From Gammaproteobacteria bacterium (GTDB lineage Bacteria; Pseudomonadota; Gammaproteobacteria; Steroidobacterales; Foliamicaceae): 64,000 bases of DNA. The notes beneath the pieces were generated by a model. It worked only from the letters and a program-made list of their open reading frames with translations, had not been told where the DNA came from and ran no database searches. This document shows, piece after piece, positions 52,166 to 61,195 of the stretch (position 1 is its first letter; every line of letters begins with the position of its first letter). The position numbers and the translations under genes were made by a program. The DNA is taken from assembly GCA_009844425.1 (NCBI GenBank), contig VYBN01000015.1, forward strand, positions 1 to 64,000, read 5' to 3'.

Positions 52166-52576
52166 GTGAGCATTATTCAACGCATTCTAGGGGCCTATTC
52201 CGTGGCCATTGCCGCCGTCGTCGGCGTATTGTTCTTCCTGACTCCGGTCTATGACGACGGCAGCACCGGCTATCCCACCTGGGTGGTCGTCAACTGGTTC
52301 ATGGCGCCGGCCGTCCTGATCGCCCTGGCGGCGAGTTTCTCGTGGAAGCTGGGGCTCAACAGGGACGGAACAGGCGACGCTGATCTCAGGCGTTCCATCG
52401 AAGTCAACACACTCTTCTACAGCGCGCTGATACTGGCCTTGTGGTATCTCTCGAACTGGTTCGGCGACATGGTCGGCAGGGAAGTGCCGCTGCTCTGGTC
52501 CTTCATCGACCCCCTGTATGTGGCCGTGACGGGCGCCTGCGGCGTGCGCTTGTGGCGCTCCGCCGGCTCCGGGTAA
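52166..52576 (+). CDS. hypothetical inner-membrane protein
   Basis: From GTG 52166, with AAGGGG 9 nt upstream, the 136-residue product has about four membrane helices (GAYSVAIAAVVGVLFFLTPV, WVVVNWFMAPAVLIALAASF, LFYSALILALWYLSNWFGDM, FIDPLYVAVTGACGVRLW). I do not recognise the family. A TTG at 52130 would add 12 residues. It is divergent from the PuuD-like gene, and the two membrane proteins may work together. Confidence 0.65.
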   Translation: MSIIQRILGAYSVAIAAVVGVLFFLTPVYDDGSTGYPTWVVVNWFMAPAVLIALAASFSWKLGLNRDGTGDADLRRSIEVNTLFYSALILALWYLSNWFGDMVGREVPLLWSFIDPLYVAVTGACGVRLWRSAGSG

Positions 52577-52733
52577 CAACAAAGGCCACGTAATCTGTCA
52601 TAATGCGCCCGCGAACGCGCAAACAAGCCGCGCCATGTTTTCTCGCAGCAGGTGACTGAATCGGTCCTCCCCTGCATTTTCCCGCGCTGAATACCTGTTA
52701 CATCCCGTTCCTGGACCGAGGAGTCCTACCCGT

Positions 52734-54116
52734 ATGTCTTTTCAACCCCGCTCGACGCGCAGGCCTTCCGGCCGCGGGTCGAATCGCCGGTCGTCCGGGC
52801 GCAAGCAGCGCTTCGACGTCGCGTGCTCGAACTGCAATACCGCAACGGTCGTTCCGTTTCGGCCAAAGCCCGGCCGGCCCGTGTACTGCCGGCCCTGCTT
52901 TGACAAACTTCGTAACGACCGGTCCGCGGCCAGAGAGGAAGCCGTTAACGATCCGCTTGCCTCGAACCATCCACCCGCCGGTCACGCCGCCAATGGCGCA
53001 AAGGCATTCCCCGGCATGCTGATGAAGCCCGCCACCCGCGCGGCGATTGCCGCCATGGGTATCGCAGAGCCGACACCCATTCAGGAGCGGTGCATTCCCC
53101 ATTTGCTGGAAGGCCGGGACGTGATCGGCCAGGCGCGCACCGGATCCGGCAAGACACTGGCCTTTGCCGTGCCCATGGTCGAATGTTGCGATCCCTCCAT
53201 TCGCAAGGTGCAGGCACTGGTGCTCGTGCCCACCCGGGAGCTGGCGATCCAGGTTGCGTCGGTTACCGAGGCGCTGGTTGCGGAGCAACGGCTCAATGTG
53301 ACGCTGTTGTACGGCGGCCGGTCGGCCCGGCCCCAGCAGGCTGCGTTGCGCCGCGGCTCGCAGATCGTCATCGGAACGCCGGGCCGCACGCTGGACCATC
53401 TTCGGCAAGGCGTGCTGGATCTTCGCTCGGTGCGTTTCCTGGTTCTCGACGAAGCCGATGAAATGCTCGACAAGGGTTTCGCTCCCGATGTCGAAGCCAT
53501 TCTGCGCCGCACCCCTGCCCAACGGACGACCGCGCTGTTTTCCGCAACCGTTCCTTCCTGGGTTGAGAAGACGGCCAGGAAGCACCAGCGCGACCCGGTC
53601 ATCGTGGAGGTTGACGCCGACACCAAGTCATTGCCCTGTGTGGAGCACCTGGTTTATACGATCAAGCGGGCCGACAAGTCCAAGGCGCTTCAAACGCTGC
53701 TGAACCAACGTGACGGCGACCCGGTCATCGTCTTCGGCAGAACCAAGCACGGCGTCAGGAAGCTGGCGCGCCAACTCGACGGGCTGGGATATCCGGTGGG
53801 AGCTCTGCAAGGCAATCTCAGTCAGAATGCGCGCGAGCGGGTGATGGCGGCGTTCCGGTCCGGCGCCACGCCGATCCTGGTGGCAACCAACGTCGCCGCG
53901 CGCGGCCTGGACGTGAAAGGTGTCGATCGGGTCATCAACTACGACCTGCCGGAATCGCAGCAGTATTTCACCCACCGGGTCGGGCGCACCGGCCGCATGG
54001 GGCGCGCCGGCGAGGCGGTGACGTTCATCACGCCGGATGAAGAGTCGAAATGGCGAGAGATCGAACGCGGCCTCGGACGCCGGTTCACGCGCAAGCCCTG
54101 GCGCAGGGCGGCGTAG
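52734..54116 (+). CDS. DEAD-box RNA helicase with N-terminal zinc ribbon
   Basis: The 460-residue product has an Arg/Ser-rich start and a CxxC-x17-CxxC zinc ribbon (Cys31, 34, 52, 55; FDVACSNCNTATVVPF then VYCRPCFDKLR), followed by a full DEAD-box core: Q motif MGIAEPTPIQERC, motif I ARTGSGKT, Ia VLVPTRELAIQ, II VLDEADEMLD, III FSAT, V ATNVAARGLDVKGVD and VI HRVGRTGRMGRAG. It acts on structured RNA in ribosome assembly or decay. The ribbon at the N-terminus is uncommon among E. coli-type DEAD proteins. The 157 nt before it hold no gene and may be a cold-regulated leader. Confidence 0.93.
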   Translation: MSFQPRSTRRPSGRGSNRRSSGRKQRFDVACSNCNTATVVPFRPKPGRPVYCRPCFDKLRNDRSAAREEAVNDPLASNHPPAGHAANGAKAFPGMLMKPATRAAIAAMGIAEPTPIQERCIPHLLEGRDVIGQARTGSGKTLAFAVPMVECCDPSIRKVQALVLVPTRELAIQVASVTEALVAEQRLNVTLLYGGRSARPQQAALRRGSQIVIGTPGRTLDHLRQGVLDLRSVRFLVLDEADEMLDKGFAPDVEAILRRTPAQRTTALFSATVPSWVEKTARKHQRDPVIVEVDADTKSLPCVEHLVYTIKRADKSKALQTLLNQRDGDPVIVFGRTKHGVRKLARQLDGLGYPVGALQGNLSQNARERVMAAFRSGATPILVATNVAARGLDVKGVDRVINYDLPESQQYFTHRVGRTGRMGRAGEAVTFITPDEESKWREIERGLGRRFTRKPWRRAA

Positions 54117-54181
54117 CGGACAGCCGGGAGGCGGCGGGTAGCCTATAATTGTCGGATTCGTTTGAAATTCACTCCAGGGCC

Positions 54182-54502
54182 ATGCAGGACAAGCAATTAG
54201 AGCAGCGAATCAGCAAGCAGATCGAGGAATTTCCGCTGTTGCTGTACATGAAGGGGTCGCCGGATTTTCCCCAGTGCGGGTTCTCGGCGCAGGTCGTCGC
54301 GGCGTTGCGCCAGTGCGGAAAACGCTTCGCCTACGTGGACATTCTGCAGGATCCGGGCCTGCGCCAGGGCCTGAAGGAATACTCGAACTGGCCCACTTTT
54401 CCGCAGTTGTACGTGCAGGGCGAACTGGTGGGCGGCGCCGACATCGTTACGCAGATGGCTCGCACCGGCGAGCTGCGGGAACTCGTACAGGACCTGGACT
54501 AG
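54182..54502 (+). CDS. grxD: monothiol glutaredoxin Grx4
   Basis: The 106-residue product from ATG 54182 has the monothiol signature MKGSPDFPQCGFSAQVVAAL (CGFS) and the GSH-binding WPTFPQLYVQGELVGGADIV. Grx4 coordinates a 2Fe-2S cluster with glutathione and delivers it to target proteins. An ATG 11 codons earlier gives a polar extension not found in the family, so it is rejected. It is convergent with rnt. Confidence 0.94.
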   Translation: MQDKQLEQRISKQIEEFPLLLYMKGSPDFPQCGFSAQVVAALRQCGKRFAYVDILQDPGLRQGLKEYSNWPTFPQLYVQGELVGGADIVTQMARTGELRELVQDLD

Positions 54503-54511
54503 GCGCGGCGC

Positions 54512-55135
54512 CTAGCGTAGCGCGGGGTTGGACTTCTCGTTGATCCGGTTGACCGCCTCGCAGAAGAGTTGCGCGCAGCACTGGGCATCGTAAAGAGCCG
54601 AATGGGCGCGCTCCTCGTTCCACTCCAGGCCGGCGGCCCGGACAGCCAGGCTCATCACGGTCTGGCCGAACATCGCCCCGCCCAGCGTGCAGGTGTCGAA
54701 CACGCTGAACCGATGAAACGGGTTGCGCTTGATGCCGCTGCGCCTGATCGCCGCGTTTAGAACGGACAGGTCGAAGTGCGCGTTATGGCCCACGAGTATG
54801 GCGCGTGAACAGCCGGTGGCTTTCAGTTCCCGGCGCACGACGCGGAACACGCGCCGCAGGGCTTCGCGCTCCGGCACGGCGGGCCGCAACGGGTGGTTCG
54901 GTTTGATGCGGTTGATGCGCAGCGCCTCTTCGTCGATCTCGGCGCCTTCGAAAGGCAGTACGTGCAGCCAGACGTGTTCGGAGGGCGCCAGTTGCCCGTC
55001 GTCGCACACCGTGAACAGCACCGCGGAAATTTCCAGCAGCGCGTTGGCTTCCGGGTCGATGCCGCCGGTCTCGACATCCACCGCGACCGGCATGAAGCCG
55101 CGAAAACGATCTTTCAGGTTCCAGGGAGCTTGCAT
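54512..55135 (-). CDS. rnt: ribonuclease T
   Basis: RNase T trims the 3' ends of tRNA, 5S and 23S rRNA. The 207-residue product is a DEDDh exonuclease: Exo I AVDVETGGIDPE, Exo II ILVGHNAHFDLSVLN and Exo III AHSALYDAQCCAQLF, with the basic RNase T end. Length is typical (215 in E. coli). It is largely restricted to Gammaproteobacteria, which supports the host assignment. It is divergent from aceE, with 62 nt between. Confidence 0.93.
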   Translation of the reverse strand: MQAPWNLKDRFRGFMPVAVDVETGGIDPEANALLEISAVLFTVCDDGQLAPSEHVWLHVLPFEGAEIDEEALRINRIKPNHPLRPAVPEREALRRVFRVVRRELKATGCSRAILVGHNAHFDLSVLNAAIRRSGIKRNPFHRFSVFDTCTLGGAMFGQTVMSLAVRAAGLEWNEERAHSALYDAQCCAQLFCEAVNRINEKSNPALR

Positions 55136-55197
55136 GGGAAACGCCGTTAAAGGCTGGTCCGACTACACGAATACATTATTTTTGCCGGCCTGATTGT

Positions 55198-57891
55198 ATG
55201 CCAGACGACCCCGTACAACGCGCCAATCCCTTCCACGACAGCGACCCGCTGGAGACCCGCGAGTGGCTGGAGTCGATCGATTCCGTGCTGCGCTCGCACG
55301 GCCCCGAACGCGCGGCCTTTCTCCTCAGACGAATCACCGATCGCGCCCACCGTTCGGGCGCGCACATGGCCTATGCCGCCAACACCGCCTACCTCAACAC
55401 GATAGACCGGGCCGACCAGCCCGAATACCCGGGCGACGTGGCGCTGGAGCGCCGGATCGAGAACTACATCCGCTGGAACGCGATGGCGATGGTGGTGCAC
55501 GCCAACCGCAAGAGTTCCGAGTTCGGCGGGCACATCGCCACCTACGCATCGGCGGCGACGCTCTACGAAGTGGGCTTTAACCATTTCTGGCGCGCGCCCA
55601 CGAAGGAGAACCGCGGCGACCTCGTGTATTTCCAGGGGCACTCCTCTCCGGGCATCTATGCGCGCGCGTTCCTGGAAGACCGGCTGACCCACAAGCAACT
55701 CGCCCGGTTCCGCCAGGAGGTCGGCGGCGGCGGTCTCTCGTCCTATCCGCACCCCTGGCTGATGTCGGACTTCTGGCAGTTCCCGACCGTGTCCATGGGC
55801 CTGGGTGCGATGATGGCGATCTTCCAGGCGCGCTTCATGCGCTACCTGGAGCATCGCGGCCTCGCCGAGATGGGCGACCGCCGTGTCTGGTGCATGCTGG
55901 GCGACGGCGAAATGGACGAACCCGAATCCCTGGGCGCGATCACGGTCCCCGTGCGCGAGCGCCTGGACAATCTGATCTTCGTGGTCAACTGCAACCTGCA
56001 GCGCCTCGACGGACCGGTGCGCGGGAACGGCAAGATCATCCAGGAGCTGGAGGCGGCCTTCCTGGGCGCCGGCTGGAACGTGATCAAGTCGATCTGGGGT
56101 TCGCGCTGGGACCCGCTCTTGTCCCGCGACCACAACGGCCTGCTGCGCCGGCGCATGGAAGAGTGTGTGGACGGCGAGTACCAGAACTGCAAGGCCCTGG
56201 GCGGCGAATACACCCGCGAGAAGTTCTTCGGCGCGATCGACGGTCTGAAAGACCAGGTGGCGCACATGTCCACCGAGGACATCGAGCTTTTGAACCGGGG
56301 CGGCCATGACCGCCTGAAGGTCTTCGCCGCCTACGAGCGCGCCATCCAGCAGAAGGGGCGGCCGACGGTGATCCTGGCCAAGACCGTCAAGGGGTTCGGC
56401 ATGGGCGAGGGTGGCGAAAGCCGCATGACCGCCCACCAGGCCAAGAAGCTGGACCTGGACGCACTGCGCGAGTTTCGCGACCGCTTCAATATCCCCGTCA
56501 CCGACGAGCAGTTGAAGAGCACCAGGATTCCTTTCCGGATGCCGGAGGAGGACAGCGAGGAGATTCGCTACCTGAAGGAGCGCCGTCGCCGTCTGGGCGG
56601 CTTCATGCCGCAGCGGGTAACGAAGGCGGCGCGGCTGAAGGCCCCGGCGCTGAGCAAGTTCAAGTCGGTCACCGGCGGTTCCGGCACGCGCTCCATTTCC
56701 ACCACGATGGCGCTGGTCCGGCTCCTGCAGATGCTTACGCGCGACAAGACCATCGGCAAGCACGTCGTGCCCATCGTGCCCGACGAGGCCCGCACCTTCG
56801 GCATGGAGGGCATGTTCAAGCAGCTCGGTATCTACTCTTCGGTGGGCCAGCTCTATACGCCGCAGGACTCCGAGCAACTGATGGCCTACCGGGAGGACAT
56901 CAAGGGCCAGATCCTGGAGGAGGGCATCAACGAGGCCGGTTCGTTCTGCTCCTGGCTGGCGGCCGGCACGTCGTATTCGACCCACGGCCTGCCGATGATC
57001 CCGTTTTACATCTTCTACTCGATGTTCGGCTTCCAGCGGATCGGCGACTTCATCTGGGCCGGCGGCGATTCGCAGGCGCGCGGCTTTTTGATCGGCGGCA
57101 CCTCGGGACGCACGACGCTGGCCGGCGAGGGCCTGCAGCACCAGGACGGCCACAGCCATCTGGCGGCCTCCACGGTGCCGAACTGCCTCAGTTACGACCC
57201 CGCCTACGCCTACGAACTGGCCGTGATCGTCCAGGACGGGCTCAGGCGCATGTTCGAGAAGCAGGAGAACGTCTTCTACTACATCACCACGATGAACGAC
57301 AACTACCGCCAGCCGCCGATGCGCAGGGGTTGGCGCGAGGGCATCCTCAAGGGCATCTACCGGCTGCCGGGCGACGGGGAGGGCGCCGAAGACGCCGAGC
57401 GGGTGCAGTTGTTCGGATCCGGCGCGATACTCAACGAGACGATTGGCGCAGCGGACCTGCTGCGCACGGAGTACGGCGTCGAGGCCGACGTCTGGTCGGT
57501 CACCAGCTACAACCAGTTGCGCCGCGACGGCATGGCCTGCGAGCGTTACAACCGCATGAATCCCGGCGAGGAGCCGCGCCGCCCGTACCTGGCTGAAGCG
57601 CTGGGCGACGCCACGGGGCCGTTCATCGCGGCCAGCGACTACATGGCGGCGCTGCCGGATTCGATACGGCAATGGGTGCCGGGGACGTTCATCACGCTGG
57701 GCACCGACGGCTTCGGCCGCAGCGACGGCCGCGCGGCGCTCCGGAACCACTTCGAGGTGGATTCGCGCTACATCGCGGCGGCAGCGCTGTCGGCGCTGGC
57801 GGCGGAAGAACGGATCGATCCGGGCAAGGTGTCCGAGGCGATGACGAAATGGGACATCGATCCCGCGAAGGCCGATCCCGTCACGCTCTGA
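55198..57891 (+). CDS. aceE: pyruvate dehydrogenase E1 component
   Basis: The thiamine diphosphate-dependent homodimeric E1 decarboxylates pyruvate and transfers the acetyl group to AceF. The 897-residue product has DLVYFQGHSSPGIYARAFLE, the TPP motif LGDGEMDEPESLGA to IFVVNCNLQRLDGPV, IPFYIFYSMFGFQRIGDFIW and DGFGRSDGRAALRNHFEVDS. E. coli AceE is 887 residues. The next gene starts 13 nt downstream; aceE-aceF-lpd is the classical operon. ATG 55198 directly follows a short A/T-rich stretch. Confidence 0.97.
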   Translation: MPDDPVQRANPFHDSDPLETREWLESIDSVLRSHGPERAAFLLRRITDRAHRSGAHMAYAANTAYLNTIDRADQPEYPGDVALERRIENYIRWNAMAMVVHANRKSSEFGGHIATYASAATLYEVGFNHFWRAPTKENRGDLVYFQGHSSPGIYARAFLEDRLTHKQLARFRQEVGGGGLSSYPHPWLMSDFWQFPTVSMGLGAMMAIFQARFMRYLEHRGLAEMGDRRVWCMLGDGEMDEPESLGAITVPVRERLDNLIFVVNCNLQRLDGPVRGNGKIIQELEAAFLGAGWNVIKSIWGSRWDPLLSRDHNGLLRRRMEECVDGEYQNCKALGGEYTREKFFGAIDGLKDQVAHMSTEDIELLNRGGHDRLKVFAAYERAIQQKGRPTVILAKTVKGFGMGEGGESRMTAHQAKKLDLDALREFRDRFNIPVTDEQLKSTRIPFRMPEEDSEEIRYLKERRRRLGGFMPQRVTKAARLKAPALSKFKSVTGGSGTRSISTTMALVRLLQMLTRDKTIGKHVVPIVPDEARTFGMEGMFKQLGIYSSVGQLYTPQDSEQLMAYREDIKGQILEEGINEAGSFCSWLAAGTSYSTHGLPMIPFYIFYSMFGFQRIGDFIWAGGDSQARGFLIGGTSGRTTLAGEGLQHQDGHSHLAASTVPNCLSYDPAYAYELAVIVQDGLRRMFEKQENVFYYITTMNDNYRQPPMRRGWREGILKGIYRLPGDGEGAEDAERVQLFGSGAILNETIGAADLLRTEYGVEADVWSVTSYNQLRRDGMACERYNRMNPGEEPRRPYLAEALGDATGPFIAASDYMAALPDSIRQWVPGTFITLGTDGFGRSDGRAALRNHFEVDSRYIAAAALSALAAEERIDPGKVSEAMTKWDIDPAKADPVTL

Positions 57892-57904
57892 TTTCCCCGG
57901 AAAC

Positions 57905-59248
57905 ATGCCCGAAGTTACCCAAGTTCGCGTGCCCGGCCTGGGCGAGTTCACCGATGTGGAAGTCGTCGAGGTCGCGGTGGCCGCCGGCGAGGAGGTCGCG
58001 GCCAACGACCCGCTGATCACGCTGGAAACGGAAAAGGCGGCAATGGACGTGCCCGCGCCGTTCGACGGGCGCGTGGTGAGCCTGAAGGTTGGGGTGGGCG
58101 ATACGGTCAATGAGGGCGACGTGATCGCCGAGCTGGAAGGCGAGGCCCCGGCGTCGGCGGAACCGGACGAAACGGCGCCGGCGGCCGCCGATGCGCCCGC
58201 CGCGGCTCCTTCCGCGCAGGCTGCGCCTGCTCCCCAGGCCACGGTTGCACCGTCCGCACCAGCGGCGGCCCAGCAGTTGCCTTCCGCGCCCGGGACCCTG
58301 CCGCCCATCGACGAGGAGGGATTTTCCAGGGCGCACGCCTCACCCGCGGTGCGCAAGTTCGCCCGCGAGTTGGGCGTGAACCTGGCCGCGGTCACGGGAT
58401 CGGGTGTCAAGGGCCGGATCCGGAAGGCCGACGTCAAGGCCTGGGTCAAGCTGGCGCTGGAGCAGGGCGCGCCCGGCGCCGGGTTGCCGCAGGTGCCCGA
58501 AGTCGATTTTTCCGCGCACGGAGAGATCGAAATCGTCCCGCTGGGCCGAGTCCAAAAGATTTCGGGGCCGCGGCTCTGGGCGAACTGGGTGAACGTTCCG
58601 CACGTGACCCAGCACGACGAGGCCGACATCACCGACGTCGACGCGCGGCGCAAGGCGCTGAAGGCCGAACTGGCCGCCGCCGGCGTGCGCCTGACGTTGC
58701 TAGCCTTCGTGGCGCGCGCCACCGTGCTGTGCCTGAAGGAGTTCCCGACGGTGAACGCGTCGCTGACCGAGGGCGGCGCGGCGCTGGCGCTGAAGAAGTT
58801 CGTTCACCTGGGCTTCGCCGCCGACACCGAGCGCGGCCTGCTGGTTCCGGTGATCCGCGACGCCGACAGGCTCGACATCGCCGGTCTGGCGCGGGCCTTC
58901 CAGGAGCTTTCCGGCAAGGCCCGCGACGGAAAGCTGGCGCCGGACGAGATGCAGGGCGGCTCGTTCACGATTTCCAGCCTGGGCGGGATCGGCGGCACCG
59001 CGTTCACGCCGATCATCAACGCGCCGGAAGTGGCGATCCTGGGCGTATCGCGGGCCCGCATGATGCCCGTGTTCGGCGACATCGGTTTTCGCCCGCGGCT
59101 GATGGCGCCGTTGTCGCTGTCCTACGACCACCGCGTGATCGACGGCGCCACGGCGGTGCGGTTCACGACCCGCCTGTGCGCACTGCTGGCCGACGCGGAC
59201 CGGCTGCTCGCCCCCGTTGACGACGACGAAGCGGAGAACGACGAGTGA
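57905..59248 (+). CDS. aceF: pyruvate dehydrogenase E2, dihydrolipoamide acetyltransferase
   Basis: The 447-residue product has one lipoyl domain (lipoyl Lys in LITLETEKAAMDVPAPFDGR), an Ala/Pro-rich linker, the E1/E3-binding domain (ASPAVRKFARELGVNLAAVT, GSGVKGRIRKADVKAWV) and the catalytic domain with LSYDHRVIDGATAVRF (HxxxDG). E. coli AceF has three lipoyl domains; a single domain is common elsewhere. It overlaps lpd by 4 nt. Confidence 0.96.
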   Translation: MPEVTQVRVPGLGEFTDVEVVEVAVAAGEEVAANDPLITLETEKAAMDVPAPFDGRVVSLKVGVGDTVNEGDVIAELEGEAPASAEPDETAPAAADAPAAAPSAQAAPAPQATVAPSAPAAAQQLPSAPGTLPPIDEEGFSRAHASPAVRKFARELGVNLAAVTGSGVKGRIRKADVKAWVKLALEQGAPGAGLPQVPEVDFSAHGEIEIVPLGRVQKISGPRLWANWVNVPHVTQHDEADITDVDARRKALKAELAAAGVRLTLLAFVARATVLCLKEFPTVNASLTEGGAALALKKFVHLGFAADTERGLLVPVIRDADRLDIAGLARAFQELSGKARDGKLAPDEMQGGSFTISSLGGIGGTAFTPIINAPEVAILGVSRARMMPVFGDIGFRPRLMAPLSLSYDHRVIDGATAVRFTTRLCALLADADRLLAPVDDDEAENDE

Positions 59249-60663
59249 AGACGCAACTGGCGGTGTTGGGCTCCGGGCCCGGAGGTTACACGGCGGCTTT
59301 TCGGGCCGCCGATCTGGGTATGGAAGTCACGCTCGTCGAGCGCTATCCCACACTGGGCGGAGTGTGCCTGAACGTCGGCTGCATTCCGTCGAAGGCGCTG
59401 CTGCACCTGGCGCGGGTCATGGACGAGGCCGAGCATGTAGCGGAAGCGGGCATCCGCTATGCCGCTCCGACGCTGGAGCCGGCCGAGACGCGCGCCTGGG
59501 TCGAGGGCGTGGTTGGCCGCCTGACCGGCGGTCTGGCAGGCATGGCGAAGAAGCGCAAGGTGACGGTGCTCGAGGGCACGGGGCGGTTTGCGGGGCCGAA
59601 AGAGCTGGCCGTGGAAACGGCCGACGGCATTGAAGCGCTGGAATTCGAGCAGTGCATCATTGCCGCCGGATCGCAAAGCCGGCCGCTGCCCAACCTGCCC
59701 GACGACCCGCGGATCATGGATTCGACCGACGCGCTGCTGCTGGACGACATTCCCCAGCGCCTGCTGGTGATCGGCGGCGGGATCATCGGCCTGGAAATGG
59801 CCACCGTGTATGCGGCGCTGGGGAGCGAGATCACGGTGGTGGAGGCGTTGGATCGGCTGATGCCGGGGCCGGACGCCGATCTGCTCAAGCCGCTGGAGCG
59901 GCGCATCCGCAAGCAGTACGCGGCGATCCATACGGGTGTGATGGTGGCGTCGGCGAAAGCCACATCCGATGGCATCGCGGTTGAATTCGAGGGCGGGACG
60001 CCCTCGCTCCCAGGGGACGTCTTCGACCGGGTGCTGGTGTCCGTGGGCCGCGTTCCCAACGGCGCCAGTATCGATGCGGAGAAAGCCGGCGTGACCGTAA
60101 ACGAGCACGGCTTCATCCCGGCGGACAAGCAGCTTCGAACCAATCAGTCCCACATCTTCGCGATCGGCGACATCATCGGCCACCCGATGCTCGCCCACAA
60201 GGCCACCCACGAAGGGAAGGTCGCTGCCGAAGCCGCGTCCGGCATGAAAGTCGCGTTCGACGCCCGCGTGGTGCCGTCAGTGGCCTACACCGATCCGGAA
60301 GTCGCCTGGGTGGGCTTGACCGAAGCCGAGGCGAAAGAGCGGGGCGTGGACTACGGCAAGGGCGCCTTCCCCTGGGCCGCCAGCGGCCGCGCCATCTCCA
60401 TGCAGCGCTCCGAAGGCATGACCAAGCTGCTGTTCGACGCGAAAGACGGACGCATCATCGGCGGCGGCATCGTGGGCGTGAACGCCGGCGACCTCATATC
60501 CGAGGTGGCCCACGCGATCGAAATGGGGTCCGAAGCCGAGGATCTGGCGCTGACCATCCACCCGCACCCCACGCTGTCCGAGTCCGTCGGCATGGCCGCC
60601 GAGGCCTATCTCGGCACCATCACCGACCTCTACCTCCCCCGCCGTCCGCCGAAAAAAGCTTAG
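59245..60663 (+). CDS. lpd: dihydrolipoamide dehydrogenase with an in-frame repeat insertion
   Basis: E3 of pyruvate dehydrogenase, 472 residues: FAD motif VLGSGPGGYTAAFRAADLG, redox disulfide GGVCLNVGCIPSKALLHLAR, NAD motif VIGGGIIGLEMATVYAALGS, and the end AIEMGSEAEDLALTIHPHPT LSES with the catalytic His-Glu. Positions 59989-60013 are an exact 25-nt copy of the dispersed palindromic repeat, adding residues GGTPSLPG in a surface turn after VEFE without breaking the frame. GTG/ATG choice: GTG 59245 overlaps the aceF stop. Confidence 0.95.
   Translation: MKTQLAVLGSGPGGYTAAFRAADLGMEVTLVERYPTLGGVCLNVGCIPSKALLHLARVMDEAEHVAEAGIRYAAPTLEPAETRAWVEGVVGRLTGGLAGMAKKRKVTVLEGTGRFAGPKELAVETADGIEALEFEQCIIAAGSQSRPLPNLPDDPRIMDSTDALLLDDIPQRLLVIGGGIIGLEMATVYAALGSEITVVEALDRLMPGPDADLLKPLERRIRKQYAAIHTGVMVASAKATSDGIAVEFEGGTPSLPGDVFDRVLVSVGRVPNGASIDAEKAGVTVNEHGFIPADKQLRTNQSHIFAIGDIIGHPMLAHKATHEGKVAAEAASGMKVAFDARVVPSVAYTDPEVAWVGLTEAEAKERGVDYGKGAFPWAASGRAISMQRSEGMTKLLFDAKDGRIIGGGIVGVNAGDLISEVAHAIEMGSEAEDLALTIHPHPTLSESVGMAAEAYLGTITDLYLPRRPPKKA
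59989..60013. repeat. palindromic repeat copy inside lpd
   Basis: Identical, in inverted orientation, to 39316-39340 over 25 nt (starting GAGGGCGGGACGCC, ending GCTCCCAG). It is read in frame in the NAD-domain region of Lpd. Intragenic copies of such elements are rare. Confidence 0.9.
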
Positions 60664-60685
60664 CCAGCTTGTTGCCAGGCCCTGC

Positions 60686-60791
60686 GGTCTTTGTCTCACC
60701 CCTCTTGGGGGGAGACGCATGAACCCATCCCTGGGGCTCGGCGGCGACTCCTGTCGCCGACGCTCCCCCCAAGAGGGGTGAGGCAAAGACC
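60686..60791. repeat. 106-bp element with long terminal inverted repeats between lpd and the convergent gene
   Basis: Left arm 60686-60717 (GGTCTTTGTCTCACCCCTC, then TTGGGGGGAG) and right arm 60761-60791 (CTCCCCCCAAGAGGGGTGAG, then GCAAAGACC) pair almost perfectly over about 31 bp, with one mismatch and one extra base. The centre has a second hairpin (CGGCGAC/GTCGCCG, 60740-60760). It could be a bidirectional terminator or a small non-autonomous mobile element. Confidence 0.8.
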
Positions 60792-60814
60792 TTAAGTCGT
60801 GAGCGCTGTGCGGG

Positions 60815-61195
60815 CTAGTCCGCCAGCCAGCGAAGCAGCGGAAATATGATGACCGCAAGCGCCGCGCCCGTAAGGAACGTGATCGAACGCACGGCCGTGT
60901 TCACCAAATCGCCGGTCAGCGTCACGGCCTGATCCATCCGGCCACCCAGGCCGTCCAGCAGATTCGGGGCCACGCCGCTCCATGCGGCGAGCAACTCCCA
61001 CAAGGCGGGCACGCCGAACACGCACGCCATCAGCGCGGCGCTTCCCAGCACCCACCAACGCATCCGCTCCCGGCGGTGGATCTGCGTCATGACTCCCGCG
61101 ACGAATTGTTCATCCGATTCCGGCGGTGTTTCGGCCGCGGAGAACAGCGCCGCCATCTCGCGGTCGATCTCCCTGCCGGTGTCAGGCTCGTTCAT
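60815..61195 (-). CDS. membrane protein, possible anti-sigma partner
   Basis: The 126-residue product has an acidic soluble N-terminus (about 50 residues; DREMAALFSAAETPPESDEQ, FVAGVMTQIHRRERM) and membrane helices (WWVLGSAALMACVFGVPALW and SITFLTGAALAVIIFPLLRW). It starts inside the 3' end of the ECF sigma factor gene (14 nt overlap), the position where anti-sigma factors lie, and the N-terminal part is short, as in small zinc-free anti-sigma proteins. I do not recognise a named family. Confidence 0.65.
   Translation of the reverse strand: MNEPDTGREIDREMAALFSAAETPPESDEQFVAGVMTQIHRRERMRWWVLGSAALMACVFGVPALWELLAAWSGVAPNLLDGLGGRMDQAVTLTGDLVNTAVRSITFLTGAALAVIIFPLLRWLAD

Noticed and set aside
55147-58722. 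1191-residue minus-strand open frame opposite aceE/aceF
   Set aside because: Complementary to aceE and aceF, which have full family motifs; no domain in the minus-strand product.
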